Source: an uncultured Actinomycetes bacterium
GTDB lineage: Bacteria > Actinomycetota > Acidimicrobiia > Acidimicrobiales > Acidimicrobilacustridaceae
Direction of reading: 5' to 3'
NCBI GenBank assembly: GCA_937876315.1
Contig: CALEHQ010000009.1
Span: 88,378 to 152,377 of the forward strand
DNA length: 64,000 bases
Shown here: piece by piece, positions 9,028-18,391 of the stretch
Numbering within the stretch: the first letter of the stretch is position 1
Layout of the letters: each line of letters begins with the position of its first letter
The notes under the pieces: generated by a model
Told to the model about the DNA's origin: nothing
Seen by the model: only the letters and a program-made list of their open reading frames with translations
The model's database searches: none
Program-made: the position numbers and the translations under genes

Positions 9028-9672
9028 TCAGCGTTCAAGCATTGGGGCTGGGATCGAGTCCGGATTCGCCAGATACTCGCTGATTCCCGCAAGCGAGACT
9101 TCCTGGCCCGATGCACGATCAAAGACGACTCCATCGCGCACGACAAAGGCGCCGATCGCAGTCTGTGCACCATCACTGAGTCTTGATGCAGGTTCCTGAA
9201 TGAACACGATCATCGTTGTGCCAATCGGCATCTCCGAGAGCCGGCCTTCGTCGTAGGAGAAGCCCGCAAAGTCACGCAGCACGAGCCCCTGCGACACATC
9301 AAGATCGTTCTCATTTCGGAAAACACGAGTAACAGCGACTCGGACCGGCGTGACCGAAAGCGACGTTTGGGGAGCGTTCAGCTCGGCCCCAAACGGACTG
9401 CTGTAGTCAACCCCGACTGATTCGATCGTGACAAGGGCGATGACCGGACTCGTGGTGCTCGACATCTTGAGCGAAACGCCGAGAGAAACATCCTCTCCGT
9501 ATGCACTTCCGCCAGCCAAGGTCGTCGGTTCAGATGCAGAACTTGAAGACGGCGAAGCCGAGCCGCCACAAGCAACCGAACAAATCGAGAGTGAGATCAG
9601 CGCCAAGCCCGCAATTGCCGACCTCAGAAACAGAGTGCGCCAAGCACAACAAGAGAACGTGAACCGATTCAT
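9028..9672 (-). CDS. Putative lipoprotein of unknown function
   Basis: I do not recognise the family. The 214-residue product starts with a hydrophobic signal segment (about residues 13-32) ending in SVACGG, a plausible lipobox with Cys as the lipidation site. A Ser/Thr-rich linker and a roughly 170-residue extracytoplasmic domain follow. I use the ATG at 9672, which has a GGGAAG upstream; an in-frame TTG at 9717 is less likely. The gene sits between two near-identical 54-base repeats derived from the serA 5' end, so it looks like a later insertion or part of a duplication. Confidence 0.65.
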   Translation of the reverse strand: MNRFTFSCCAWRTLFLRSAIAGLALISLSICSVACGGSASPSSSSASEPTTLAGGSAYGEDVSLGVSLKMSSTTSPVIALVTIESVGVDYSSPFGAELNAPQTSLSVTPVRVAVTRVFRNENDLDVSQGLVLRDFAGFSYDEGRLSEMPIGTTMIVFIQEPASRLSDGAQTAIGAFVVRDGVVFDRASGQEVSLAGISEYLANPDSIPAPMLER

Positions 9673-9744
9673 CGGTACTTCCCACCAGCCCTTATTTATG
9701 ATCTCCGCCTTGCGCAACTGACTCTACGGATTTCCATCCATCTG

Positions 9745-9780
9745 TCAACCAGAAAATTCAAATGCAAGGATCCGTGCCAT
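9745..9780 (-). pseudogene. Truncated serA start remnant
   Basis: The upstream repeat copy carries a serA-like ribosome-binding region and ATG, then five serA codons (MARIL). The sequence then diverges and the frame stops after 11 codons. It is the broken end of the duplicated serA 5' region and may be translated as an 11-residue peptide ahead of the lipoprotein gene. Confidence 0.6.
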
Positions 9781-9818
9781 AGGTGACCTTCCTTACGGGC
9801 TGACCGTCTGGTCGCCAA
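9765..9818. repeat. Direct repeat, upstream copy of serA 5' region
   Basis: This is the second copy of the 54-base segment at 8942-8995, in the same orientation. It begins with the five-codon serA remnant and continues through the 5' untranslated region. The two copies bracket the lipoprotein gene. Confidence 0.85.
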
Positions 9819-9838
9819 CCCAGATCAGGGGTCACCAT

Positions 9839-10315
9839 TCACCGCTGCTGCGCAGAGCCGATCAACCTGTCTCCCACAACGAAGAGAACGACAGTGAGGA
9901 TGAGAGCGAGCGGCACGCCAAGGAAGATCGTCAAGCCAATGAAACTCGCATAATCGGTGCCGATAGTCAGGAGCCTGAGGACCAATCCGATAAACAAACC
10001 GTCGACGACGCAGAGGAGACGAACCACCAGCAGCCGGGTCTGAGCAGACCGCTCAAGCCTCCGAGTCACGAGGAAGCGATTTGCGACCAGGCCAACCGCG
10101 ATGAGGAGACATCCGACCAATCCGATTCGCCGAGGATGTTGATCGGCCCACTCGGGCGCACGCACCACGTAGCTGGGGTCCACGACTCCAGTTTCAGTGA
10201 GGTCGCCGATCAACCACCAGCCCACGCCAATGCCACCGAAAACCACCACGAGTGACAGTGCCGCACCCGCAACACGCCACCCTGAGCGACGACCGGAATC
10301 CACCCGCCGCCTCAT
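9839..10315 (-). CDS. Hypothetical membrane protein with four predicted TM helices
   Basis: This 158-residue protein has four hydrophobic segments at about residues 14-36, 64-82, 92-114 and 122-150. An Arg-rich N-terminus suggests a cytoplasmic N-terminus. No motif points to a function and I do not recognise the family. The ATG lies 6 bases after the stop of the S9 peptidase gene on the same strand, so it is probably its co-transcribed partner. Confidence 0.6.
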   Translation of the reverse strand: MRRRVDSGRRSGWRVAGAALSLVVVFGGIGVGWWLIGDLTETGVVDPSYVVRAPEWADQHPRRIGLVGCLLIAVGLVANRFLVTRRLERSAQTRLLVVRLLCVVDGLFIGLVLRLLTIGTDYASFIGLTIFLGVPLALILTVVLFVVGDRLIGSAQQR

Positions 10316-10321
10316 CCGCTC

Positions 10322-12349
10322 TCAGAGATGAGCGATGTCGATGGGTTCGACATCGTCAGCAAGATCGAAACCAAGCACCTTGCTGTAGAAGTAGGCCTCG
10401 GCTTCGAGGGCTCGTTTGATCGTGGCGGCCTGTCGGAAACCGTGTTGTTCGCCTTCGAATTCGAGATAGGCCCACGGCACGCCGTTGGCATCGAGCGCTT
10501 CGACAATCATTTGCGATTGATTCGGCGGAACGATTTCGTCTTCGAGTCCCTGCAGAACGATCAGCGGACATTCGAGATCTTCAACATGATGGATCGGCGA
10601 ACGTTCGGTGTAGATATCGCTACGAGCGGGCCATGGTCCGACGAGTGAGTCGAGATAGCGAGCTTCAAATTTGTGCGTGTCGCGGGCAAGTGCTTCAAGA
10701 TCGGCCACTCCGTAGAGGCTGCAGCCAGCAGCAAAAACATCACGGAAGGTAAGTGCGCTCAACGTGGTGAAACCGCCAGCACTTCCGCCACGGATGATGA
10801 GTCGATCACGATCGGCGTCACCGCGATCAACAAGAAGGCGCGTTGCAGCGATGGAATCGTCGACATCAACAATTCCCCACTCGCCGATAAGACGTCGACG
10901 ATACGAACGGCCGTAGCCAGTGGAGCCGCCGTAGTTGACATCGACAACACCGAAGCCGCGTGACGTCCAGAACTGCACGCCAAGGTTCAGTTGCGGACGA
11001 GCAGCTGACGTGGGCCCACCGTGGCTCAGAACAATGAGCGGCGCGCGTTCGTCGGCGGGCGCTGTGAACTCTGGGTTTGTTGGTGGGTAGTAGAGGCCAT
11101 GAGCAAACCGATCACCAGAGGTTGCGAACGTGATCGGCTCAGGCGTGGAGTACCACTCGGTGCCGATGCCCAAGTCGCGCGCGGGTCGCAACGGTGCTGA
11201 AAGTACTGCGGTCGAACCGTCGATATCGGGCTTCGACGGAATGTCGAGTACTGCGACGACCGCTTCGGAGGTCGGCGATGCTCCAACGACCACAGCCCCA
11301 TAACCAAACGCGCGCACCGAAGAAAGCGCGGTGAACGGTGACTCGAGCGGAACCATCGCTCCGCCACCAGCAGGAATGACTCCGAGGTGATCAATGCCCA
11401 ACTTGAACCACGCAACGAGAATGCGGCCATCAGCCAGCACTGCGTAGCGCGAGTTATCGAACACCCATTGAGGAACGCCGATCTCCGCGTCAACTGGCGC
11501 AATCGGCGTTGCGTCAGCGGCAACTCCGTTCGCAACTAGTTCATGAACTGCTTCAGCGGAGACTTGGTAAAGGTTCCACCAATCGGTGCGGTCGGAGATG
11601 AAGAGCAACGAGCCATCGGGCGCCCATTCAGGCTGCGTAATGGATTCGTCGCGACCGCCAGCAACGACGCGTGTGTCGCCAACAACGATCTGTCCGTCAT
11701 CGGATTGATCGTCGTACATCGACGCGACGCAGAGTTCGGTGCCATCCCATGGCATATCGGGATGATTCCAGCGGAACCACGTGAGCACGTTGCCGGAAGG
11801 ATTCACGCGCGGTGCAGCAACGAAGTCGGAACCAGAAACAAGAACAATTGGTTCGGCAGGTTCGCCATTGTGGTGCACGCGCACCGCAATGATTTCGTTG
11901 ATTGGTTCGGCGTCGGTGCTTTCGTGGCGTTCGCGCACGCAGACGACCCAACGACCATCGGCAGTGAATCGGCCATCGGCATAGCGGTCGCCGTGACGAT
12001 CGGCTGGTTCAGGCGTGAGAGGTGTTGGGGTCGAGGTGCCAGCAGCCAATCGATAAAGGCGCTGATCGGACCAATTCACAAAGACGACATCAGAACCGTG
12101 CAGCCACCATGCCCCGCCGCCGTATTCGTGCACGCGCGTGCGAGCACCGAACCCTTCGGGCAGAACATCAATTGCTCCACCACCAGGACGATGACGCACC
12201 AACTGCACGCGCCCGCCCTCTTCGGGTCGAGCTTCAGACCACCACACATCGTCGCCACCAACGAACACTTCGCCGATGGAAACAGACTTGGAGACGATGA
12301 GATCGGCAGTGATCGGAGAGGACCACGATCCGAACGGTGCAGTTGTCAT
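10322..12349 (-). CDS. S9 family prolyl oligopeptidase / acylaminoacyl peptidase
   Basis: This 675-residue serine peptidase has an N-terminal beta-propeller (to about residue 410; several WSPDG-like blade motifs such as WAPDGSLLFISDRTD) and a C-terminal alpha/beta-hydrolase domain. The triad is visible: Ser in GGSAGG, Asp/Glu in the GLEDEIVP segment, and His in GEQHGF near the end. No signal peptide is present, so it is cytoplasmic and probably trims short peptides. The start is the ATG at 12349, 7 bases downstream of the aminotransferase stop. A start at 12415 would overlap that gene and was rejected. Confidence 0.88.
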   Translation of the reverse strand: MTTAPFGSWSSPITADLIVSKSVSIGEVFVGGDDVWWSEARPEEGGRVQLVRHRPGGGAIDVLPEGFGARTRVHEYGGGAWWLHGSDVVFVNWSDQRLYRLAAGTSTPTPLTPEPADRHGDRYADGRFTADGRWVVCVRERHESTDAEPINEIIAVRVHHNGEPAEPIVLVSGSDFVAAPRVNPSGNVLTWFRWNHPDMPWDGTELCVASMYDDQSDDGQIVVGDTRVVAGGRDESITQPEWAPDGSLLFISDRTDWWNLYQVSAEAVHELVANGVAADATPIAPVDAEIGVPQWVFDNSRYAVLADGRILVAWFKLGIDHLGVIPAGGGAMVPLESPFTALSSVRAFGYGAVVVGASPTSEAVVAVLDIPSKPDIDGSTAVLSAPLRPARDLGIGTEWYSTPEPITFATSGDRFAHGLYYPPTNPEFTAPADERAPLIVLSHGGPTSAARPQLNLGVQFWTSRGFGVVDVNYGGSTGYGRSYRRRLIGEWGIVDVDDSIAATRLLVDRGDADRDRLIIRGGSAGGFTTLSALTFRDVFAAGCSLYGVADLEALARDTHKFEARYLDSLVGPWPARSDIYTERSPIHHVEDLECPLIVLQGLEDEIVPPNQSQMIVEALDANGVPWAYLEFEGEQHGFRQAATIKRALEAEAYFYSKVLGFDLADDVEPIDIAHL

Positions 12350-12356
12350 GGATTGA

Positions 12357-13562
12357 TCAGCTGCTCTTGGCGACAAGTTCTGCGATGCGACCGATGCCTT
12401 CAGTGATGTCGGCATCGCTCACGGCGAACGAAATGCGCACATAGCCCGGCGCATCGAACGCTTCACCAGGAACAAGCGCAACCTTTGCCTGGTCAAGGAT
12501 GACCTCGCACAGTTCTGAAGTTGTCGTGGGTGTTACGCCACCGAAGTTGCGGCCGAAGAGACCTTCCATCGACGGGAATGCGTAGAACGCGCCTTGGGGC
12601 ACCATGCAGGTGACACCGGGAATGTCATTGAGAAGGCCGTGAATGAGAATCGCACGGCGAGCGAATGCCTCGCGCATTTCCTCAACACATTCGAGGCCGC
12701 CTTCAAGCGCAGCGATAGCGGCACGTTGTGAAACGTTCGCCACGTTTGAGGTCGAATGCGACTGAAGGTTTGTGGCGGCCTTGATGAGGTCGGCTGGTCC
12801 GATCATCCAGCCAACACGCCAACCGGTCATCGCATAGGTCTTGGCAACGCCGTTGAGGATCACGCAGGTATCAGCAAGGCCAGGGACCTCAGCGAGGATC
12901 GAGGTGAACACGTTGTCGCCGAACGTCAGGTGTTCATAAATCTCATCAGTAATGACCCAAATGCCGTGCTTGAGTGCCCACTCACCAATCGCACGAACTT
13001 CTTCCGGCGGGTACACCGCACCGGTTGGGTTCGAAGGCGAAACGAAGACAAGCGCTTTGGTCTTGTCAGTGCGTGCAGCTTCGAGCTGTTCAACCGTGAC
13101 GCGAAAGCCCGACTCGACATCGGTCGGAAGAACAACCGAAACGCCACCGGCCAAAGCGATGGGCTCGGGATAGGTCGTCCAGTAGGGCGCCGGAAGAAGA
13201 ACTTCGTCGCCAGGGTTCAACAGCGCTTCGAACGTGTTGTAGACCGCATGCTTTCCGCCGTTGGTGACAAGCACCTGACTGGCCGACACCTCGACCTTTG
13301 AGTCACGCAGTGTCTTGGCGGCGATCGCTTCTTTCAATTCCGGAAGACCAGCCGCTGGCGTGTAGCGGTGGTTCTTGACATCGCGAGCAGCTTCCACTGC
13401 CGCCTCGACCACATGAGGGGGCGTCGGGAAGTCGGGCTCTCCCGCACCGAAGCCGATGACCGGTTCGCCCGCAGCCTTGAGGGCCTTCGCTCGGGCATCG
13501 ACCGCAAGGGTCGCTGATTCGGTGATGGCGGAGACACGGCGAGAAAGGCGCTCTGTGGCCAT
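12357..13562 (-). CDS. aspC: Pyridoxal-phosphate aminotransferase, aspartate type
   Basis: This 401-residue class I aminotransferase carries the [10 protein letters not shown] substrate motif near residue 38, SPSNPTG in the middle, and the cofactor-binding lysine in the [16 protein letters not shown] segment. It belongs to the Ib aspartate/prephenate aminotransferase group and most likely makes aspartate or related amino acids. The symbol is given for the group, not for proven substrate. I use the ATG at 13562 ([10 protein letters not shown]); a GTG 39 bases upstream is also in frame. It is followed by the S9 peptidase gene and diverges from serC. Confidence 0.87.
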   Translation of the reverse strand: MATERLSRRVSAITESATLAVDARAKALKAAGEPVIGFGAGEPDFPTPPHVVEAAVEAARDVKNHRYTPAAGLPELKEAIAAKTLRDSKVEVSASQVLVTNGGKHAVYNTFEALLNPGDEVLLPAPYWTTYPEPIALAGGVSVVLPTDVESGFRVTVEQLEAARTDKTKALVFVSPSNPTGAVYPPEEVRAIGEWALKHGIWVITDEIYEHLTFGDNVFTSILAEVPGLADTCVILNGVAKTYAMTGWRVGWMIGPADLIKAATNLQSHSTSNVANVSQRAAIAALEGGLECVEEMREAFARRAILIHGLLNDIPGVTCMVPQGAFYAFPSMEGLFGRNFGGVTPTTTSELCEVILDQAKVALVPGEAFDAPGYVRISFAVSDADITEGIGRIAELVAKSS

Positions 13563-13690
13563 TGGAGAAGTCCTCGGATCGACTGAAGTGGGCGACCGCA
13601 CGCTACCGGTTCAGCGACCCTCTCCTGCAGCGAATTGGGTGTGACTCACGGCGTTACGCAACCCTCTCTCTGGAGTGAGACGATGGAGAG

Positions 13691-14815
13691 GTGAGCGCAT
13701 CCCCCATCACCATCCCCACCAATCTCCTTCCCGCCGACGGCCGCTTTGGTTGTGGCCCCTCGAAGGTTCGCCCCGAGGCCGTTGCCGCCCTTGCTGAAGC
13801 CGGCCGCGACTACCTCGGCACCAGCCACCGGCAGGACACCGTCAAGTACATGGTGAGCCGACTGCGCAATGGTCTGGCCGAAATGTTCGCCCTTCCCGAC
13901 GGTTACGAGATCATGCTCGGCAACGGTGGCTCCACGGTGTTCTGGGACATCGCCACGTTTGGCCTTATCGATCGCCGCAGTCAGCACCTCACCTTCGGTG
14001 AGTTCTCGTCGAAGTTTGCCCAAGCCGCAGCAGCCGCTCCGTTCCTTGATGACCCCGTCGTCATCAAGTGCGATGTCGGAACGCACCCGCAGCCCATCGT
14101 CGACGATGCAATCGACACCTACGCGTTCACGCACAACGAAACGTCAACCGGCGTTTCGATGCCGCTGGTTCGCCCGACCGGCACCGACGGCAAAGCAATC
14201 GTGCTCGTCGATGCAACATCGGCTGCAGGCGGTCTTCGATTCGATGCATCACAAACCGATGTCTATTACTTCGCCCCGCAGAAGTGCCTTGCTTCTGACG
14301 GCGGCCTCTGGCTTGCCGCTGTCTCCCCCACTGCGGTTGAGCGCATCGAACGCATCGGCGCTTCGGGTCGTTGGATTCCCGAATCCCTGAGCCTCACAAC
14401 CGCGCTCGACAATTCACGCAAAGACCAGACCTACAACACGCCTGCACTCGCAACCGTGTTCCTTGCCGTGCACCAGGTCGAATGGGTGAATGAAAACGGT
14501 GGTCTGCACTTTGCCGCATCACGATGTGATCGCTCTGCCGAGATCATGTACTCATGGGCCGAAGCTTCGTCCTATGCCTCGCCGTTCGTCACCAACCCCG
14601 ACGAACGCAGCCACGTCGTTGCCACGATCGACTTCGATGATTCGGTTTCGGCTGACGAGGTCAACAAGGTGCTCCGCGCCAATGGCATCGTCGATACCGA
14701 CAGCTACCGCAAACTTGGTCGCAATCAGATTCGTGTGGCCATGTTCCCGGCGATCGATCCTGAAGACATCGAAGCGCTCACGAAGTGCGTCGATTACGTG
14801 GTCGAAAACCTGTAG
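13691..14815 (+). CDS. serC: Phosphoserine aminotransferase
   Basis: SerC converts 3-phosphohydroxypyruvate to phosphoserine, the step after SerA. The 374-residue protein is the actinobacterial type: FGCGPSKVRPEA at residues 19-30, TSHRQ, and the cofactor lysine in the FAPQKCLASDGGLW segment. The start is a GTG preceded by GGAG. It stands alone on the plus strand, with aspC divergent upstream and an SDR gene convergent 12 bases downstream. serA lies about 5 kb away on the other strand. Confidence 0.94.
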   Translation: MSASPITIPTNLLPADGRFGCGPSKVRPEAVAALAEAGRDYLGTSHRQDTVKYMVSRLRNGLAEMFALPDGYEIMLGNGGSTVFWDIATFGLIDRRSQHLTFGEFSSKFAQAAAAAPFLDDPVVIKCDVGTHPQPIVDDAIDTYAFTHNETSTGVSMPLVRPTGTDGKAIVLVDATSAAGGLRFDASQTDVYYFAPQKCLASDGGLWLAAVSPTAVERIERIGASGRWIPESLSLTTALDNSRKDQTYNTPALATVFLAVHQVEWVNENGGLHFAASRCDRSAEIMYSWAEASSYASPFVTNPDERSHVVATIDFDDSVSADEVNKVLRANGIVDTDSYRKLGRNQIRVAMFPAIDPEDIEALTKCVDYVVENL

Positions 14816-14827
14816 GCAACATCTCGG

Positions 14828-15784
14828 CTACGGCCGGGGCTTGCGGTTCCAATCGAGTGGCCCGCCGGGAGTGAGTTCTGCCGGTACCGACTTTCCAAGC
14901 GTGTGCGCTTGCCAAGTAACTTCGTCGTTCATCGAAAGAGGGAAGACGACCTCGTCAAGTGACATGAGTTCGTCCACGTGCGCTGCCCAAGATTCCGGCG
15001 CCTGATCGTCGACGAGTACACCGCGGTTTTCTGAAAGCACCACGCGTGCCGCACGACCTCCACCGACCGAGAACGATTCTCCCGACACTGTGCATGAGCG
15101 ATGACAGAGCCAAGTCACAAATGACGCAACGTCCTCGGGCAGATAGTGATCCGAGAACAGTTGCGCCATGGGCCCAGGAGGCAACGACTTCGTAAGTCGA
15201 GTCAATGCCGAGGGCATCACGTTGTTGGCAATGATGCCGTGACGGCGGCCAGCCGCCGCGACGGAACGGGTGAAGCCGTACATCGAAGACTTTGTGGCCG
15301 AATATGGAATCGCTGTCGATGCCCCGAACATTGCCGGCGAACCGGTCATCACGATTCGACCACCACCGCGCTCAATGAGGTGCGGCCAAGCAGCACCAGT
15401 TACAGCGATTGAGGTCTGCAATGTTGCATCAATCGTTTCGCGCCATTCGTCCGCCGCGTTCGGACCAATTGGTGAACCAGCACCGATTCCTGCGTTATTC
15501 ACGACGATGTCGACGGCACCGAAGGAGGCAATCGCCGTTGCGATGATCGCGCCGCCATCGGTGATTGCATTGTGATCATCGGCGACTGCCTCGATGCCCT
15601 TCGCTTGAAGTTCATCAACCACCGATTGAGCGACAGGAACGTTGTCGCCGTGCGGGCGACCAACATCGTTCACAACAATTCGGCAACCTCGTTCGCCCAA
15701 CATGTGGGCATAGGCGCGCCCGAGCCCACCACCTGCGCCGGTGATGACCGCAACTTCACCGCTGAAGACAATGGCTTCAGCCAC
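14828..15784 (-). CDS. Short-chain dehydrogenase/reductase (hydroxyacyl-CoA-type)
   Basis: This 318-residue SDR has TGAGGGLGRAYA as the cofactor-binding glycine motif, a VVNNAGIG strand and a Ser/Tyr/Lys active site in the ...SPAMFGAS...YSATK segment. The following Asp in VVNDVGRP suggests NAD preference. A C-terminal extension of about 70 residues resembles peroxisomal-type hydroxyacyl-CoA dehydrogenase relatives. I use the GTG at 15784, which overlaps the upstream SDR gene by 8 bases; a start at 15805 would overlap more. The two SDR genes are translationally coupled and may act on one pathway, which I cannot name. Confidence 0.82.
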   Translation of the reverse strand: MAEAIVFSGEVAVITGAGGGLGRAYAHMLGERGCRIVVNDVGRPHGDNVPVAQSVVDELQAKGIEAVADDHNAITDGGAIIATAIASFGAVDIVVNNAGIGAGSPIGPNAADEWRETIDATLQTSIAVTGAAWPHLIERGGGRIVMTGSPAMFGASTAIPYSATKSSMYGFTRSVAAAGRRHGIIANNVMPSALTRLTKSLPPGPMAQLFSDHYLPEDVASFVTWLCHRSCTVSGESFSVGGGRAARVVLSENRGVLVDDQAPESWAAHVDELMSLDEVVFPLSMNDEVTWQAHTLGKSVPAELTPGGPLDWNRKPRP

Positions 15785-16547
15785 GCGGCATACCACCGGC
15801 GACAACGATGTCGTCGCCGGTTACAAACGAAGAAAGATCACTGGCGAGGTACAACACCGGACCAATGATCTCTGCGGTCTCGGCCACTCGCTTCATTGAG
15901 GTCGCCGACGCGGCTCGCTCGTAGAAACCAGGTGCCATTCGTTCCGCACCATCTGTCAGTTCGCTCTTCACCGGGCCGGGACAAATCGTGTTGACACGAA
16001 TGTTCCATGGCGCGAGTTCCTTTGAAAGCGTGCGCCCCAAATTGATGAGTCCCGCCTTCGATGCTCCATAGGCGCCAACGCCGGGACCTCCGCTATAAGC
16101 GCCAACGGTTGCGATGTTCACAATTGATCCACCGCCAACTTCACGCATATGCGGAGCGACACAGGTGGCCATGCGCAGCGGACCTTCAAGGTTGACCGAA
16201 AACACTTTGCGCCACAGATCAATATTCGTCTCCATCAGCGAATCGCTCGTGGGATTAATCCCGGCGTTATTCACGAGGACATCGATGCGACCAAACCGGT
16301 CAATGACCTGTTCGACAAATGCAGGAATCGCATCCCAATCGCCAACGTGGCATGCGAGTGGCAGAACCTCGGCGCCAGTGCGTTCTGTGAGTTCGGCCGC
16401 GACCTGATCGCACAAGTCTTGCTTGCGGCTGCTTACAACAACCTTTGCGCCGGCATCAGCGAATCCGTCGACCATGGCCCTGCCCAACCCTTTGGTCGAA
16501 CCAGTGACGATGACGACCTTGCCGCTCAAATCAAATGTCGCTTCCAT
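15777..16547 (-). CDS. Short-chain dehydrogenase/reductase
   Basis: This classical 256-residue SDR has TGSTKGLGRAM near residue 15, VLVNNAGINP in the middle and the YGASKAG catalytic Tyr/Lys. It ends in the usual GGMPRG-type tail. The Arg in SSRKQD after the second strand suggests NADP use. The ATG at 16547 is preceded by a strong AGGGGGAG ribosome-binding site. It is the first gene of a two-gene SDR operon. Confidence 0.87.
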   Translation of the reverse strand: MEATFDLSGKVVIVTGSTKGLGRAMVDGFADAGAKVVVSSRKQDLCDQVAAELTERTGAEVLPLACHVGDWDAIPAFVEQVIDRFGRIDVLVNNAGINPTSDSLMETNIDLWRKVFSVNLEGPLRMATCVAPHMREVGGGSIVNIATVGAYSGGPGVGAYGASKAGLINLGRTLSKELAPWNIRVNTICPGPVKSELTDGAERMAPGFYERAASATSMKRVAETAEIIGPVLYLASDLSSFVTGDDIVVAGGMPRG

Positions 16548-16594
16548 GACTCCCCCTTGATCAGATCCCGAACGTAGCCGGTTCGGGACAGAAA

Positions 16595-16619
16595 GAGGCC
16601 CGGTCAGCGACCGGGCCTC
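16595..16619 (-). terminator. Intrinsic terminator after metY
   Basis: A perfect 11-bp hairpin (GAGGCCCGGTC / GACCGGGCCTC, loop of three) lies 28 bases after the metY stop and is followed on the minus strand by TTTCTG. It separates metY from the SDR operon. Confidence 0.75.
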
Positions 16620-16646
16620 TCCATACAAGTTGGGACTGCCAACGAC

Positions 16647-17957
16647 TCACTTCGCAGCAGCGAAGCCCTTGTCGAGATCGGCGATGATGTCGTCGATTGA
16701 CTCGAGGCCGACCGAAAGACGCACGAGACCCGGCTGCACACCAGCGGTGATCTGCTCGGCTTCGGTGAGCTGTGAATGCGTTGTGGTTGCCGGCTGAATG
16801 GCAAGGCTGCGTACATCACCGATGTTGGCAACGTGACTATGCAGTTCAAGCGCCTCGACAAACTTCTGTCCGGCGTCTTTGCCGCCCTTGATAATGAATG
16901 CCGGTACGGAACCGAAGCCCTTGCCACCGGTGTACTTCTTGGCCCGCTCATGCCACGGCGAAGAGGTCAGGCTGGCGTGCTGCACTTCTTCAACCTGCGA
17001 GTGCCCAGCGAGATACGCGGCGACCTTTGCGGCGTTGTCGTTGTGACGCTCCATGCGAAGGCTGAGCGTCTCGAGACCCTGAAGGAACAGGAACGAGTTG
17101 AACGGCGTGATGGCCTGGCCAAGATCGCGAAGCAACTGCACGCGTGCCTTGATGATGTACGAGCCGGCACCTAGTGCGGGCCAGTACTGAAGGCCGTGGT
17201 AGCTGGAGTCGGGTTCGGTGAACATCGGAAACTTGTCGTTCGCCGAGAAGTCGAACGAGCCACCATCAACGACGAGGCCACCGATTGACGTGCCATGGCC
17301 TCCAATGAACTTGGTCGCGGAATGCACGACGATGTCGGCACCCCACTCGAACGGACGAATAAGCCACGGCGATGCGACGGTGTTGTCGACGATGAGCGGA
17401 ATGCCCGCTTCGTGTGCAACCTTCGAGACACCTTCGATGTCGAGCACGTCATTGCGCGGGTTACCAATGGTCTCGCCGTAGAACGCCTTGGTGTTCGGGC
17501 GAATTGCGTTACGCCATTCATCGAGATTGTCGGGATCGTCAACGAACGTTGCTTCGATACCGAACTTCGGGAGCGTGTAGTGAAGAAGGTTGTAGGTGCC
17601 GCCGTACAACGCTGCCGAGGCAACGATGTGGCTTCCGGCTTCGGCAAGGTTCTGAATGGCGAGAGCCTCAGCGGCCTGACCTGAAGCAACAGCGAGTGCG
17701 CCTGGGAGACCAACTGCTGTCGCCGTTGCACCTTCAAGCGATGCGATCCGTGCTTCGAAGACACCCTGGGTCGGGTTCATGATGCGGGTGTAGATATTGC
17801 CAATCTCGGCGAGTGCAAACAGGTTCGCAGCGTGAGTCGTATCGCGGAACTGATACGAGGTCGTCTGATAGATCGGGACAGCGCGGGCACCGGTGGTCGG
17901 ATCGGGTTCCTGGCCGGCGTGGATCTGACGGGTATCGAAACCCCAGTTGTCACTCAT
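16647..17957 (-). CDS. metY: O-acetylhomoserine sulfhydrylase
   Basis: MetY makes homocysteine from O-acetylhomoserine and sulfide. The 436-residue length and motifs fit the MetY/MetZ branch of the Cys/Met PLP enzymes: GFDTRQIHAGQEPD at the N-terminus, VPIYQTTSY, TRIMNPTQ, and the cofactor lysine in HSATKFIGGHG. The long insertion after ASAALYGGTYNL is typical of MetY. I use the ATG at 17957, which has AGGAG at good spacing; a GTG six bases upstream would sit directly on that site. A -35/-10 promoter is visible at 18007-18035. No SAM riboswitch was recognised upstream. Confidence 0.94.
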   Translation of the reverse strand: MSDNWGFDTRQIHAGQEPDPTTGARAVPIYQTTSYQFRDTTHAANLFALAEIGNIYTRIMNPTQGVFEARIASLEGATATAVGLPGALAVASGQAAEALAIQNLAEAGSHIVASAALYGGTYNLLHYTLPKFGIEATFVDDPDNLDEWRNAIRPNTKAFYGETIGNPRNDVLDIEGVSKVAHEAGIPLIVDNTVASPWLIRPFEWGADIVVHSATKFIGGHGTSIGGLVVDGGSFDFSANDKFPMFTEPDSSYHGLQYWPALGAGSYIIKARVQLLRDLGQAITPFNSFLFLQGLETLSLRMERHNDNAAKVAAYLAGHSQVEEVQHASLTSSPWHERAKKYTGGKGFGSVPAFIIKGGKDAGQKFVEALELHSHVANIGDVRSLAIQPATTTHSQLTEAEQITAGVQPGLVRLSVGLESIDDIIADLDKGFAAAK

Positions 17958-18006
17958 GGTCACTCCTCATCAATCGACCGGCACATCCCGGTTGGACAGG
18001 AGCGAG

Positions 18007-18035
18007 ACTCTAGGGGCCTAATCCCGACCAATCAA
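18007..18035 (-). promoter_or_regulatory. metY promoter
   Basis: On the minus strand TTGATT (18030-18035) and TAGAGT (18007-18012) are spaced by 17 bases. The predicted start gives a leader of about 43 bases carrying the AGGAG site. Confidence 0.5.
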
Positions 18036-18101
18036 CTCAACAATTCGAGCCTGGCGGAGATTTCCGCCGGAAAGAGGACCACTCGACCGCTGTCGCTCTA
18101 T

Positions 18102-18120
18102 GTCGCACATGTGCTACAAC
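18102..18120 (+). promoter_or_regulatory. Antitoxin -10 box with overlapping palindrome
   Basis: TACAAC (18115-18120) ends 6 bases before the antitoxin ATG and is a candidate -10 box. A near-perfect 16-base palindrome, GTCGCACA-TGTGCTAC (18102-18117, one mismatched pair), overlaps it. That is where an autoregulating antitoxin complex would bind; binding is inference. Confidence 0.45.
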
Positions 18121-18126
18121 GTCGAC

Positions 18127-18390
18127 ATGGCCCTCGCCTCTGACCCGCCCACCGTCGGCGCACGCGAACTTCGCAACGAAACCCGATCAGTGCTGGATCG
18201 CGTCCTCGAAGGCGACACCGTCATTGTCACCCTCGATGGTCGACCCGTTGCCCGCATCGAGCCAATCAGCACCAAACCACGTTGGGTCAACACCGAGAAG
18301 TTCCTCAAGAACCTTCCCCTCGCTGATCGGGGCCTTCTCGACGATCTCCGCGAGTTCGATGAACTCATCGACAATGACGAGTTCGACTGA
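18127..18390 (+). CDS. Type II antitoxin, Phd/YefM family
   Basis: This 87-residue protein has the Phd/YefM N-terminal fold: VGARELRNETRSVLDRVLEGDTVIV followed by LDGRPVARIEPI. The C-terminal tail is acidic (LREFDELIDNDEF) and would wrap the toxin. I use the ATG at 18127 because a -10-like box ends 6 bases upstream; in-frame ATGs at 18100 and 18109 lie inside the operator. Two bases separate its stop from the toxin start, so the pair is an operon. It sits between metY and ilvC, in a position where related genomes usually have only biosynthetic genes. Confidence 0.8.
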   Translation: MALASDPPTVGARELRNETRSVLDRVLEGDTVIVTLDGRPVARIEPISTKPRWVNTEKFLKNLPLADRGLLDDLREFDELIDNDEFD

Positions 18391-18391
18391 C

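Noticed and set aside
8097..9083. 328-codon plus-strand frame
   Set aside because: It is antisense to serA and shows no domain.
11543..12406. 287-codon plus-strand frame
   Set aside because: It is antisense to the S9 peptidase gene, whose catalytic motifs are intact.
17958..18126. Possible SAM riboswitch upstream of metY
   Set aside because: The leader is only about 43 bases from the predicted start and has none of the conserved SAM-riboswitch helices.
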